64,000 nt of DNA from Steinernema hermaphroditum (GCA_030435675.1 CM059625.1:496001-560000), one strand, 5' to 3'; positions 35,097 to 47,406 are shown, numbered from the stretch's first letter. Numbers and translations: made by a program. Notes: a model not told the origin generated them from the letters alone.

Positions 35097-38000
35097 ATGT
35101 TTTTACCGGTACAGATTTTTTTTCATAATCTTCATTATTCACTTTCGCATATTTAGGAAGGTGGCGAGATTCGCATAAATCTCGAGAAGTATGAATCCGA
35201 GTCGGAAAGTGCGCAGTCACCGAAAGTGGTATCTGTCATCGGAAACCGAGAAAAGAACCTACTTGCTGTCCTCACCGAAAGCAGTATATACGTCTTTCTG
35301 GCTAATGTAACTGAGCATAGCCTACAACGGATTGATACACAAATCTTTTTCAGCCCCAAATCGTCCTGTGCTGTTTTCGACGCCCTCCAGAAGATGTTTT
35401 TGAAAAGGGAAGATTTGAGCTCGCATTCTGGAAGGCAGATTCAACTGCTCTTGCTGTGTCGGTGAGTTTTTAAAGGGTTGCTTTTGATATGAACAGAGGC
35501 GTGGTAGCCATACCTTTTGTTCTGATATAGATCTCATACCCTCAGTTCTACTAAATTTTTAATTGTCAGTCTGTTCTTTGTAGTTCGTTCTTTGCGGAAT
35601 GCGAAATCTTTTGAAATCCATCCCTCCCCTTCATCCATCTATTAATCCTTTTTCAGACATCTCGGAATGTTGTTTTCATCTATCGTGTGTCAATTTCCGG
35701 CGACCAGTGCTTTAACCTAGTGGACGTAAAAGACGATGACCTTACACGAAAGTCGCAAGAGTTGTTCATACGTGCCAAGCGACCTGTTGTTGATGTGTCT
35801 TTAGCAGTGATCGCTCGCTTGGATAGCAATGCCACCTGGTTTGCACTACCAAATGACTGACTAAACCAGAAGTGGTCTTTCAGCTTGGCACCCCTAAAAG
35901 ACGAAATACTCGTTTCTCTCCAGGACGGCTGGATGCATCGGATATCTTGGGAAGGCGTGGTGGATTCTGAATTCTCTTTCCATCTCAGCAGTATTCCTTT
36001 CGCTTTTGATCAACTACAGTCAAAACGTAAATACGCATCCTCTTTGGCCGAATAGTATACGCTTTTGTTTCAGCTGAATTTGTGCGATCGGCCGCTTATG
36101 TAAGGGACATCGAGTATGCACCTCTCGTCGGAGGCTTTGCTTTTGTACTCTCCGATGGTCGGGCAGCTCTCCTTACTTCACAAGATTCACGTTTCCACCC
36201 ACAAGAACTTCTTGCAGTTTGGGCGATAGGCATGAACGATGCGTGCTGCTGCACACCAAATCACAAGTACAGACTTATTATGTTCGGATGTCTCAAGTAA
36301 GTTAGCTTTGCGTATTCGTCTACTCTTACTTGTTTTAGTGGAGAAGTTGCGGGATACAATATTGACGAATCAAACGGGTCACTACAGAAGTCATATAGGG
36401 TCGCTCTAAATGTGAAGGACGGGTCAGAACTACTTCAAACAATTGGAACTGTGCGTCAAGTTAACTGCTTAAATCAGGGTTCCGCCCTTGCCGTCGTGTG
36501 GAATCAAAAGGGTAAGCACTTCGTTTCCTGTGGTATACGTCCTTATGCAAAAAATGAAAACACTATATCTGTTATTACAAAATGCTCAATAGTTCATTTT
36601 AGAGCGTGATAAATCACTTCTTGCGAAATCCGTCTCAACGCTTGGTTCGCCTCCAATTCTGGCCATCTTCAGTTCTTTTGGCTCACTTTTGTGGTCATCA
36701 CTTGAGTCAAATGACAGGTGATAATAGTATCTCCTACATAATCCTCAATTTGTATGTACGTTCCAGTACATTTGCCTATTCCGACTCGTACACAACTGCA
36801 GAGTGGGGACCGGAAGGTTACCACTTATGGCTTGGTAGTGAGTGCGGGTTAAGCCTCATCCGTGTTGTCCACTCAGTATCGGTTGACAGACCTAATATGG
36901 TAGGACGGCGTATCCAATTTACCAATTTTAGAAAGTGTTTAGGAGCAAATCGATTCGATCGTAATGCTTGGGAGTGAACAGGTCTTTATCAGCCCTTCAC
37001 GAGAGAATGAACAAGCAGCGAATGCACCACACAGTGTTTGGAATACTTATAATATCCCATCCGAATATTTAGCAACTAACTGGCCCATAAAGGTACGTTT
37101 CATATAATGTACCACTTAACATATATCGAACTAATAATCAATAACCTTGGTAGACCAAAGTATTTTTAAATTTCCTGCTGCGCTCAAACAAACATTGACT
37201 TTATAAATGTTGTGATAATGAAACTCCTTTTACAAGTTAGGAACATTCAGCTAGCCTCCGTTGAGGCTACAGATCCGAGAACATTGGCCATTGCTGGACA
37301 AGCCGGATTCTGCTTCTGCAATATTCAAACGGGAAAATGGCGCCTCTTTGGCAACGAAACACAGGTAACGTTGTTTTTGTATTCGTCTTTAACACTGATC
37401 ACATTAGGAACGGAACTTTGTGGTAACCGGCGGTATTGCTATATGGAACGATCACGTAATAGCAGTCGGATACGATTCAGAAGCAAGTAGAGAAGAGATC
37501 CGGCTCTATCCTACTAGCAAGCAATTAGATAACCAATACGCTACTCGCCATGTTGTTGAGTACCGAGTGCTCGCGGTTAGCATGCGAAAAAACTACATGC
37601 TATCATTCGATCTAACGGGGCATCTGAGTATTTACCGCTTCTGTTTTGAAAGCGATGAACAGAAAATGGAACGCCTTGCGGAAATAGTGATAACGGACTT
37701 GATTCCCCATCCAACATGTGTTGTTTCGATGCATTTAACTTCTTTGAACCACGACAGCCGTAAGTATCCGGTTGTTACATGTGTTACCGCAAGATGTTCA
37801 TACATTTGCAGACAGTGCACTGTTCTGCGAAGATGTTGATACTGTTCTGGTGAACGTATCAGGTCATCTGATCATGCTACAACAAAAGTCGCATTCGGAA
37901 GAGGAAGCAAACCACGGAGACTCTTTGCAGCTCAGCCAGCCAATGCTCATCGCCTCCTGTGTCGAACAGGTGTGGCACTATTCTGACCAGAACGCTCTAC

Positions 38001-40595
38001 AAAGGCCTCATCTTTCACAAGCACTGTGGATCAAATCGGGAGCAAAAGGAATGAAAGTGTGGATGCCACTTTTTCCGAAATCCACTGCCGAATCATCGAA
38101 TAGATCCTTCATCGCAAAACGTATTATGTTACCTTTTGACTTGGACATCAATCCACTGAGTAAGACCAGTAATTTATCATTGGATGATCATGAGTGTTTT
38201 AGTTATCTCAAGCAGTGATTGTCTGGCCTTCGGAGTGGAAAGCCTACCGAGCTATCTTACTGGGTACACTTCGTGTATTGGTGACAGGACTTCTGCTCCA
38301 CCGGTTATCCACAATTTAAATAGAAATAGTAAGGTATGCGTCAATCAACCTCGCTAGTCGTCCTAAACTTAACAACACTGAGGGAATGCCCTTACTGACA
38401 TCATGCAAAAGATAATAAGCTATACGTACTTTAGGTATTTCTGCACCACCTTTTGCGACAGCTGTTGAAAAGGAATTTGGGTTTGTATGCCTTGGAGATA
38501 GCAGGAACATGTCGAAATCTGTCGTACTTCAAACATGTGCTTGAACTATTGCTTCACAATGTACTCGAAGAGGAAGCGACCTCATCCGAGCCGATACCAG
38601 ATCCGCTGCTACCCCGAGTGGTTGCATTTATTCACGAATTCCCCGAGTTCCTGGAAATTGTCGCGCATTGTGCTCGAAAAACGGAATTAGCGTTGTGGCA
38701 CGCACTGTTCGCCGTCCTGAATCATCCGAGAGAATTATTCGATGTATGCATTCGAGAGGGGCAACTAGAAACCGCCGCAAGCTATCTGATCGTTTTACAA
38801 AACATGGAAACAGGCACTGCCAGCCGTCAGCATTCGAGTATTCTTTTGGAGGAAGCGCTGAATCGAAGGGAGTGGATAATTGCTCGCGACATTGTTCGAT
38901 TCTTGCGTGCCATCGATCCAGCTGATATCGAAAGTCCACCGAAAACACCGCTTTGTCCTAAAGGCGCTCCACAGCCGAAAAGAAGCACGTTAATTAAGAA
39001 TAACGCTGGCTCCATTGAAAATCAAGATAGTTTTGTGGTTACAAATTTTGGAGCGCCAGGTATTAAGCAATTCATGCTAAAGTACAATTTTCTTAATTTT
39101 TCGTTTACAGCGCCGGTAGGACGAAGTAGAGTTGTGTCCTTTGGAGAGAGCAGTTCGTTCGTAAGCAACGTTTTCCGCTCCAATTCAACAGGGACTGCTC
39201 CGAAATTATCACCCAAAGAGACAATGGACAACTCGCACAACGATGAAAATCTTCCAAAGGTGACGGGAGAATACCTGCATGACATTTTGGAAGGACACGC
39301 TAGAACGTTACTAACAGAATATGCGCTGAGAGATCTAGGTATCTAGAACTGTTTCCAAACAATAGATCATGTCATTTTTAGGAGCATTTTCTGCACATTT
39401 GGGCTTCGATCTTGATGAGTGGCTTATTCGGGAAAGAAGCACGCTTTCTGAGATATCTAACTTTCCTTTGGCCCTTATGAAGCTCCATATTCAGTTCCAG
39501 TGGCCGTACCCCTTGCTGTGTCAGTCCGTCGTCAATCAGATTGCAAAGAGAATCGATAAGCTGCGAATGGAAGATCGCCCTTCTCCAGATACTATTAGTA
39601 TGTGCTCGATTTCTGGTAAGTTATAATTTAGTTTACAAAGCAGATTAGATATGTTAAATTACTTGTAAAATGAAGGAGTTTATGTTCACTTGTAGTCAAC
39701 GACATTTCATTATAGATGATATTCAGTCCGTTAGTTCCCTTCCTACGCCGAACAGAGAAGTCGCTGATGAAACGAACTCCATGGCGTATGTAGAAAATGG
39801 TGGAGATTCGGATGAACCTTCGGATACGATCTCGAATGCCGACAGCGATTGGCAAGGTTTTGAACGCATATGTGGTGAGTCCACCGCGAGAGGCACTGAA
39901 GAAAGTGAGAGCGAATTGGTGTTCATGCTGGACATCTTTCACGGTGCACGATATTTGGAATGGACCTACCTGGTAAATGCTGTGAATTGGTGCATCTTTA
40001 ATTATTATAACAAATCTAGATATGTGTCATGCTCAGGGACGTTGGAAAGCTGGCCGACCTATTGTCATTTGATGTCCTGAGAAAGTCGGCAAAAACACTT
40101 GCCCGACTTAGGTCAGCAAATATGGAATTGGTAAAATGGGCCGAGTCCAGCTGGTTGGTTTGCCATTTTTCATACTTTGTGTTATTTATCATATTATTTC
40201 AGTGCTGGCTATAAGGCGCTCTTCCTTGCATTTGATCGTTACTTATCGTACATATGTGAAAGGCGATCACTTGTTAGTTCCGCAAGCGTGGAAGCGGATC
40301 TTTCATCAATAAGTGCTGATAAATCTGGTTCTCGTGAGTCATTTTGTTCGAATCAGTTTAAACGAGATCATGATCTCATATGCACCGTCGCTTCTTTATT
40401 TGAGTCCATGTAGATACTGTTCTAGGCGAACGCAACGGTACCTTACCGCAGTCAATGTCCGAAGCCTCTCTAGTAACGAGCCAATTGGCACATGCTCGAA
40501 AACTTCACATGCAAATTCCTACCAATGCGGACAAGACCGACATCGTCAGTGCCATATCACCGTCTGACAAGGGAAGTGATTGCTCAATAATGTAG
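35097..40595 (+). CDS. RIC1 homologue, Rab6 GEF complex subunit
   Basis: RIC1 pairs with RGP1 to activate Rab6 at the Golgi for endosome-to-Golgi traffic. The first coding exon appears to be only 12 nt (35097-35108, M-F-L-P), spliced to the exon at 35159; human RIC1 also begins with a similar MYFL. The N-terminal half is a WD40-like propeller (SIYVFLAN, RFELAFWKADSTALAVS, then VGGFAFVLSDGRAALL near 36130). The long exon 38453-39346 is the conserved helical RIC1 domain (FKHVLELLLHNVLEEEA, FIHEFPEFLEIVAHCARKTE, HPRELFDVCIREGQLETAA). Exons to 40595 continue it. The last exon reads ...KGSDCSIM then TAG at 40593-40595, a CaaX-type end. An AATAAA lies at 40951. Family assignment is secure; some internal exon edges are approximate. 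Confidence 0.9.
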
Positions 40596-40950
40596 ATGTG
40601 TATGTATGTATGAATTGTAATTTGCCAGTTTTTGCTCACAGATGTGCCTATCGAGATTTTAGACCATCATAATTTATTTCCTCGAATACTATATTGATAC
40701 TACTCAATCCGCTTACTCATATTTATTATACTCACTAGACATACTCATGTTAATGTACTCATACAGCTTACTCAATTTTTCCCACCGAAATCTGTGATAT
40801 TGTCCCTTGCTATAAGATTATAAGTTGTTTATAGGGTATATAATAGGGTATACTGACTGGCAGTATAGTTATGTGATAGTAAATGAATCATTGAATAAGT
40901 AGAATATGTGTGCAATATGACTTCACGCCAACTTACCAAGCACATCGTAA

Positions 40951-40956
40951 AATAAA
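40951..40956 (+). terminator. Polyadenylation signal AATAAA for the RIC1 gene
   Basis: AATAAA about 355 nt after the RIC1 stop and 3 nt before the stop codon of the convergent coiled-coil gene. If used, the RIC1 transcript ends inside the neighbouring gene, so the two transcripts overlap at their 3' ends. Confidence 0.5.
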
Positions 40957-40958
40957 TA

Positions 40959-42086
40959 TTAGTCAACCAAAGGTCTTTCTTCGGATTTCTTCTGTGGTCT
41001 GAACTTGAGTCTTTCCACTATTTTGTTTAGCTCGTCTATCTCCTTCTTCATGTCGTCGATTTCCTTCATTTTATCGTTTAAAAGACGTTCCCTCTGTTCA
41101 TCATTACGCTCCAAATCCATACGTTCCTTTTTGAGACAAGCGAGTGCCTCCAAACACTTTTTCTCCCTTCGTTCAAGAATTATCTTGTCGGCAACCAAGC
41201 GCACCTCTCTCTGGAATTGCTCTACAATGAATACGCACACGAATTGCAAACCTCCTCTGCGCTCTTCTGAATCTCTTTCATCCTTTTTTCTAGTCTTTCT
41301 TTCTCCTCTTTAAGACGTGCGAATTCGCTTCCAAGCTTTGTCATAACTCTTTTGGTCAAATCTTCGAGCTCTTTCTCATCGTTGTTTTCAGTGCACATCT
41401 GTTCGAACTTGGCTTCTACTTTACTCATGTCCGTTTCGGAGCGAAGACTGTCTAGTTGCTTTTGTACCGTCTTTTTTAGTTCCTGAAGAAAAGCTTCGTC
41501 ATCAACTTCAGGTGATGGTGGATACATGTTTTGTATTGATATGAATTCAGCGTCGACCTGAATGAATGTACGTTATGCACCATTAGAGACCTCACTTTGT
41601 CAAGAAAAGCAAGGGTGAAGTCGACTTCGGCGGACAGCGCTTCATCGAAAAGTGCGGTTTGCTTCTTGGTTTCCTGGCGTGCAATGTTACATGTTTCCAA
41701 GAGTTGCATCGCTTCTTTCCTAAGAGGATATACGTACATTTCTGCGAGTAAGATCTGCTGGGTGTGGCTTTGACTCGCAACGATATGGAAACTAGCGAAG
41801 CATTAACTTCGTTGATAATTCTTCTTCCTGCATGATAATTGTTTTACGCAAAAAGTAGGAATGAAAGTCAGCACAAAGGCTTAATTCTTTGCATCCACCA
41901 CAAAACTAGCTTATGCAAAGAAAAACATGGAACTTACGTGAGGCCTTCATAGGCTTCGTTGCGAAGAATCTGGCGATATTTTAATGCGACGATGCAATCG
42001 TTTGCGGAGAGTTCCCGAGTTTTCTTCTTCTCTTCTTCCTTGTCGTTCACCTTCATGTTCTCTTCACTTTTCCCTATTTTCGGCAT
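40959..42086 (-). CDS. Coiled-coil protein of unknown function
   Basis: Exon 1 (41938-42086) starts MPKIGKSEENMKVNDKEEE. Exon 2 starts at 41791, and its phase fits (…EGLTFHIVASQSHTQQILLAE). Exon 3 runs from 41557 to about 41252, and a last exon from about 41222 to the stop at 40959-40961. The protein is about 330 residues, very rich in Glu, Lys and Arg. The C-terminal half (LKEEKERLEKRMKEI, then DKMKEIDDMKKEIDELNKIV) is a long coiled coil. No enzyme or known domain seen, no signal peptide and no membrane segment, so it is likely cytoplasmic, nuclear or cytoskeletal. The intron near 41222-41251 would be unusually short (about 30 nt), so that junction is uncertain. Confidence 0.75.
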
Positions 42087-42269
42087 TTCTACCACGTAAA
42101 TTTTGCGAGTTACCGACCAGTGCGAACTGAGTGAGCCTTTCGCGCATGGCGAATTAGCTATTCACTTGACGATTTAACGCGCGAAAGCCTTTGAGCTGTC
42201 AAGCATGTTTATGTACGCTAAAATCGTTCGCATGAAAGTATCGAAATTAAGCGAACATGAGATAATCTA

Positions 42270-43570
42270 CAGGGTGTTCAGAAAGTTCTGTGAAATTTTT
42301 GAGTGGTCTATTTTCGCAAGTTTTTTGGCGTCCGCGCAAATTTTCAATGTTTTATTCGCGTTTATCAACTCTATTTACCCTATGTTCACTGTTATTCATA
42401 CTGGTATTCACTGTTATTCAGAAACAAAATGGTCTCGGAAAAATTGCGTTCCACCATGGTCGAGCTCCACTGTGCTGGGAAGTCAAACCCTGACATCTGC
42501 AAGGACCTCAAACTGCACCCAATGATGGTCAAGCGGGTGTTAGATCGATTTGAGGACACTGGTGGGATCAAGGACCGTCCCCGAAGCGGAAGACGGAAGA
42601 CCGCCAGAACTTCAAAGGTCCGAAAACTGGTCCGACAAAAAATTAAGCGGAATCCTGAGCGTTCGATCAGAAAGCTGGCGAGGGACCATGGAATCAGCAT
42701 TGGATCCATGTATAAGCTTATTACAGATGATCTACAGCTCAAGAGCTACAAAATTAGACGTGGCCAGCTTCTGACGGACCATAAAAAGAAGGAAAGGCTG
42801 GAAAAATGCAAAAAGCTGAAGGCCGAGGCACGGGGGTCTGGATTTTCGAATGTTATCTTTTCAGATGAAAAGATTTTTACAATCGAAGCGATCCACAACA
42901 GCCAGAATGACCGCCAATTGCTGCCGAAGGGCTCTCCACGTACGAAGTGCGTGGAAAGAAGTCATTTCCCCAATTCTGTGATGGTGTGGGGCGGAATCTG
43001 CGTAAAAGGCAAAACTCCGCTGGTTTTTGTCGATAAAGGCGTGAAAATTAACTCTACTGTGTATCAAGAACAGATCCTGGCGAAGCATCTGATTCCCTGG
43101 GCCCAAAAACACTTTCCAAACCATGATTGGGTGTTTCAGCAGGACTGGGCGCCCGCCCACGGATCGAATTCCACACTGGCCTTCTGCAAGGACCAAATCC
43201 CGCAGATGTGGGGCAAAGATATTTGGCCCTCCAACTCACCGGATCTGAATCCGATGGACTACGCAATTTGGTCCATTCTGGAGGACAAGGCCTGCCGAAG
43301 ACGACACACCACCATAGACTCCCTGAAGAGAGCGCTGAAGCAAGCCTGGGAAGAAATTAGTGTGGAAACCCTTGCGTGCATCGTGGGAAATTTCAAGAAG
43401 CGTGTTCAGGCCTGCATCAACGCCGGAGGCGGCCATTTCGAGTGATACTCATTTTGATTATGTTCAATTTTGCGTGATGAATAAGGTAGTATTGTTTGTT
43501 TTCCGAAATTATTGTGTTTTCTATTGAAAAAATCGTTCTTTTCATTTCACAGAAGTTTCTGAACACCCTG
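42270..43570 (+). mobile_element. Complete mariner-type (maT, DD37D) transposon
   Basis: A 1301-bp element bounded by TA dinucleotides (42268-42269 and 43571-43572), the target duplication of the Tc1/mariner superfamily. The terminal inverted repeats begin CAGGGTGTTCAGAAA and match over about 27 bp with one mismatch (42270-42296 against 43544-43570). A single uninterrupted transposase gene lies between. Everything expected of an autonomous element is present. Confidence 0.93.
42429..43445 (+). CDS. maT-family DD37D transposase
   Basis: 338-residue transposase with no frameshift or internal stop. The N-terminal paired helix-turn-helix region (residues about 1-110) contains the linker motif DRPRSGRRKT. 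The catalytic triad is visible: FSDEKIFT (first Asp), FQQDWAPAH (second Asp) and NSPDLNPMDYAIW (third Asp). I count 37 residues between the second and third Asp, which is the DD37D spacing of the maT clade rather than the D34D of classical mariner or the D34E of Tc1. The start at 42429 (MVSEKLRSTMVEL) is chosen because the upstream in-frame extension lies in non-coding terminal sequence. It likely cuts and pastes its own element. Confidence 0.93.
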   Translation: MVSEKLRSTMVELHCAGKSNPDICKDLKLHPMMVKRVLDRFEDTGGIKDRPRSGRRKTARTSKVRKLVRQKIKRNPERSIRKLARDHGISIGSMYKLITDDLQLKSYKIRRGQLLTDHKKKERLEKCKKLKAEARGSGFSNVIFSDEKIFTIEAIHNSQNDRQLLPKGSPRTKCVERSHFPNSVMVWGGICVKGKTPLVFVDKGVKINSTVYQEQILAKHLIPWAQKHFPNHDWVFQQDWAPAHGSNSTLAFCKDQIPQMWGKDIWPSNSPDLNPMDYAIWSILEDKACRRRHTTIDSLKRALKQAWEEISVETLACIVGNFKKRVQACINAGGGHFE

Positions 43571-43581
43571 TATTTGAAGAC

Positions 43582-43746
43582 ATGCAACAATTTTCTTCCG
43601 TCAGAGAATTGACACGCATTAAGCATATGGTGAAGTCCAAACCGAGCATAGACTTCGGTCAATACGCACGGCTCCCCTCCACCATTCGGTGCATCACTGT
43701 GCCTGAGTCTCCGCGTAAAAGAAAACTTTTCTTCAAATTACTATAG
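43582..43746 (+). CDS. Possible small 54-residue protein or terminal exon
   Basis: An open frame starting MQQFSSVRELTRIKHM and ending SPRKRKLFFKLL, basic and without any domain I recognise. It begins 12 bp after the right end of the maT transposon. An AATAAA-like signal follows at about 43826, on the same strand. It could be the remains or last exon of a gene whose 5' part lay at 42090-42267, now separated by the insertion, or a chance frame. There is no signal peptide. Confidence 0.3.
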   Translation: MQQFSSVRELTRIKHMVKSKPSIDFGQYARLPSTIRCITVPESPRKRKLFFKLL

Positions 43747-43838
43747 GCTGAAGTAAGTTATCTTTCAATGTTGTAAGAATAAGATCAATGCTGTCTTTTA
43801 GTCTGTACAAATAATACAATCAATATAAATAAATCTGT

Positions 43839-44879
43839 CTACATGTCTCCCTTGAGGTTTGGATGTCCTTCCAGATAGTCATGGAAACACTGACGAATTC
43901 TGTCGAATTGCGAGAGGCAGACGATATACTTCAGGTAATCTGTGGGCACCCCTTTGGTTGTCTCGCAATAAGCCATGCACTCTGGTGTAACACCACGTGC
44001 TCGGCAGCACTCTTGGTGGTCAGCACGAGAGGAAGCGCAATCCCACATCTGTCCGACAGTGGGTCCACGCGGTGAGCAGGTTGACAGATAGAGTAAAACC
44101 TGAAATGATAGCGTTGCAACTCTCGTCATAACTAGACAAGTGAGGAGAAATCGTACTGTAACATAGGATCTGGTTTGAATTTATTCGATAAAGAGCGATC
44201 CTGAAAAACACGTTTAACACTTAAAAGCGCAGTGACTCATTCTCATTTTGCGACCGCAATCTTTTTCGAACATGCGGTTTTTTAAAAAATTGGTCTTTCA
44301 CATTTGTTTCTTAGTTACGAAGAAATTATTCTGTTAATACCTACTCGAACCGTATAACAAAGAGAAGGCGTAATGACCAATTAATTTTGTAGAGGTACAC
44401 GAAAACGAAGTCATCAAACATATCCAATTTTCCTTGTAAGTTGGTCGCTTTCATATGTGCAAACTGCTGTAGCTGCCGCTTTTCATGCCTCTTCAGTATT
44501 TTTACCTATTGAGTATTTCACCTATTCAGTATTAACGATTTATGTCATCCTCACCAGTCTGCCTAGCAAGCAAATATCACTGGTTGTTGAGTTTATAACT
44601 TCGATAATGAACACTTACCGTATTGGAGCTCAGTGCGTTGAAGTCACAGTAACGCATCTTGCACTCCGCATCAGCTTCGGGCAGCTTATCACAGCACGAC
44701 CTCAGCTTCTCATTGGCAGGCCGACCAACTCTGGTAGGAGGTGGAGGGCCTTGCGGTACCTGAGGCACTTGTTGGAAGAACTGCTGCTGTCCAGGAAAGA
44801 AGAACTGGCCTCCGAATTGTGGCCATTGTGCAACCACAACCGAAACCACAGTCATGAGAAGAACCGGACGAAGCACCAT
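43839..44879 (-). CDS. Secreted DB-module cysteine-rich protein
   Basis: Two exons of 261 nt each (44619-44879 and 43839-44099), joined in frame, give 173 residues. The N-terminus is a signal peptide ([18 protein letters not shown]), followed by a Gln/Pro/Phe-rich segment. The rest carries the cysteine pattern of the nematode DB module: LRSCCDKLP, then [48 protein letters not shown]. The domain is common in nematode secreted and cuticle-linked proteins; its biochemical role is unknown. An acceptor-like TTGCAG lies two bases before the ATG, which suggests trans-splicing. Confidence 0.88.
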
Positions 44880-47406
44880 ATCTGCAACGATAAAATCCGA
44901 GTGCGCGATGAGATAGCTATCATGTCAGCTTAAAAGCACTTTGCGCAGCGGTGTTTCAAAACCAGTCACAAATGGCTCGCCGCTTTCGGATAAAGCGAAG
45001 GTTTACATAAACTAAGATGACTAATCCGCATTGTGATTATGCCTTCTACCCATTGAAATTAGAAAAACCAGTCGTGTGTACGATTTGCGCTTTAGTGACT
45101 AACAGATTCAGGCTGACATTGGAATGAAAAGAGAGCGAAAATAGCGGTTATTTTATATTTCAAAGTTATTTTTCATGTGGTATGAGCGAAAACGCTGACA
45201 GTGTTGGAACGGTGGAAAAATTTTTTTTGCCTGACGTTTTTTATATTAGTACTATTTAAGATACTTAAACCAAAAACAAAGCCATACTTAAGATATGGAT
45301 TTCACCGTAATCTTGGGTTGCCGAAACGAAAAAAAGAAGATTGTAGTGAAAAGAAGAAGGAAATGAAAGTTGAAACGCGTGAAAATGGTAGTTAAAAGAG
45401 GTGGTCATCTTCCTTCGAATCGCCGCCGGCGTTCCGCCGAATCCCGTCCGACGATCAGCGTCTTTGTTCGCAAATCGGCGGAACTCAACATACCATAAAG
45501 TGCATACACCAAAGCCTGAGATTGAGATCAGATGCGGAGAAATAAATACAGTTTGCGAAGGTACATATTGACAAAGGGCGCAAAAATTCATGTAATAGTT
45601 CAATGAGATCAATTCTTTTCTTTTGTGGTGAACGATTAAAGATTACCGTGTGGACAATTTTAACACAGCGGTAAACGCCAAAATTAAGAAACAAATGAGG
45701 ATAAAGAAAACAGTCACCCATTTTTTACCCTTATAACAGCTGTTGATTGTTTTTACCGTTATCTGCAATGGTTCTCAGTGTTTTCGCATGCGTGATTTAT
45801 ACGGTAACAAACTGTTTCACATGTGTTACGTGTTTTGCACGTAGGTAATGACTGCCCGCTCGATTACAGTCGTTTTAGCGAAATAGAAAATCAATTAACC
45901 TAGGGCGGTTCGATTCGGACCACGGGTTAATTTCTACTTATGAGAGGTGTCCATGGAAACCGCAAGGATGAGGATGTGTAACACGGCACGCACGAACGTG
46001 AATGCCTTCACTTGTTGTTCTCTTTCAGTTCAGCGCCGGCCTCTTAGGGCTCAGGCGTCACCGCTCCCCTTCTTTCTTTCGAAATCCGTGTGTTTTCTTG
46101 TGCGTAGGAAATAAGTCTTGTTCCTTGGGTTTGTTATTATATAAGGTACATGATAGACAGTTTACAAATACCGCTCAAAGTGCTTCCAATGTTTCTGGTT
46201 TGTTTTCCAGTGAGTACATGCAGAGAATATTACTAGATAAGCTGTTAACTTACCTCTATTGCTCTTGCTGAGCTCAAAGATATTCGAGCTTTTTTTTACA
46301 AAATCTTCCCATGAAACATAACACATCTCGCATTTCCTAGCCTTTTACTATACGTGCTGCTTATTCCATGATAAATTTGTATCTTCACACTAAAACAAAC
46401 AACTCGAACACGGAGCAATAGTAATTAAGCTCAGGCGGTATGAGAGAAAATTGGTATTACGACAAATGCTGTTTTTAGTATTAGGTCTCGTATACTCAAT
46501 AACCCTCACTAGTTAAGATTGTCTTTGCAATTGTCTTTATTATGTTTTGTAGCGTGTTGATTGTCGCTACCAGCTGATGTTCAAAACGACTAGGAGCAAT
46601 TTACCGAAAGGTAAAAGTTCTATTTTCTTGAGTAACCCACTGAAAACACAATGAATTCGTTGTGTTGCGTTCTTTGCGTTTATTGTTTCTAAAAAAAATT
46701 TCAATGATTTTTGACTGATCAGGTACATTCGTAAAGAATTTAACAACAACTTTGATTGTAATACGGTAAATGTGAAACGCAGTGTTTATGCAAGCAAAAC
46801 ACCTGACACTTTTTACCAAACTATGCTCGATTACTAACGTATAGCACTACATATTATTTTCAATCTTAGATGTTGATGTATGCGAATGCCGAATATAGAT
46901 ACCGAATCATCACGTTCGATTACATCATTAATTGCTCATAATTATGTGCTTTTTTGAAGTAATTGCGAAGCGCAAGCGCGTAGCGTTACTCATAACAAAG
47001 TACGCACTTGTTATGTAAAGTGGCTGCTCACAAATCTTCATTAACAATACTGCCAACAATTTGCTAATACAATGCATTTCGGGAATTTGGTAACAATCCG
47101 CGCTCATCAGTTTCGATAAACACTAGGAAAGACAGATGATGCGAGCATTTCCTACTTGCCTGGAAAAAAACTGTGATAGATATTTACTCATGGAGTGCCA
47201 CTTCCTGGTTACAATGATATCAATTATCTTGCTTTGATGTTTATGTTTTCGCTTTCTATTCGTTAATTCCGGCGCGCATAACGCATTAATTTTCGCGATT
47301 ATAAGGCATTGACACTTTTCCGCTATTTACTGCATTCTTTTATACTTAGGAGCTTTTCGCTTATTTCGCATTTTTCGACTTGCGATTCGCTTGGGTCACG
47401 ACAACC
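44880..47406. other. Intergenic gap, no gene seen
   Basis: About 2.5 kb of AT-rich DNA. Open frames at 45265-45721 (minus) and 46002-46271 (plus) have no domain, signal peptide or splice context and are probably chance. It carries the promoters of the DB-module gene and of the gene at 47407. No RNA gene or repeat recognised. Confidence 0.5.

Noticed and set aside
42861..43266. Minus-strand frames inside the transposon
   Set aside because: Shadows of the transposase gene, which shows its full catalytic motif set on the plus strand.
45900..45935. GGTTCGATTC sequence resembling a tRNA T-loop/B box
   Set aside because: No acceptor stem, D arm or anticodon arm can be drawn around it.
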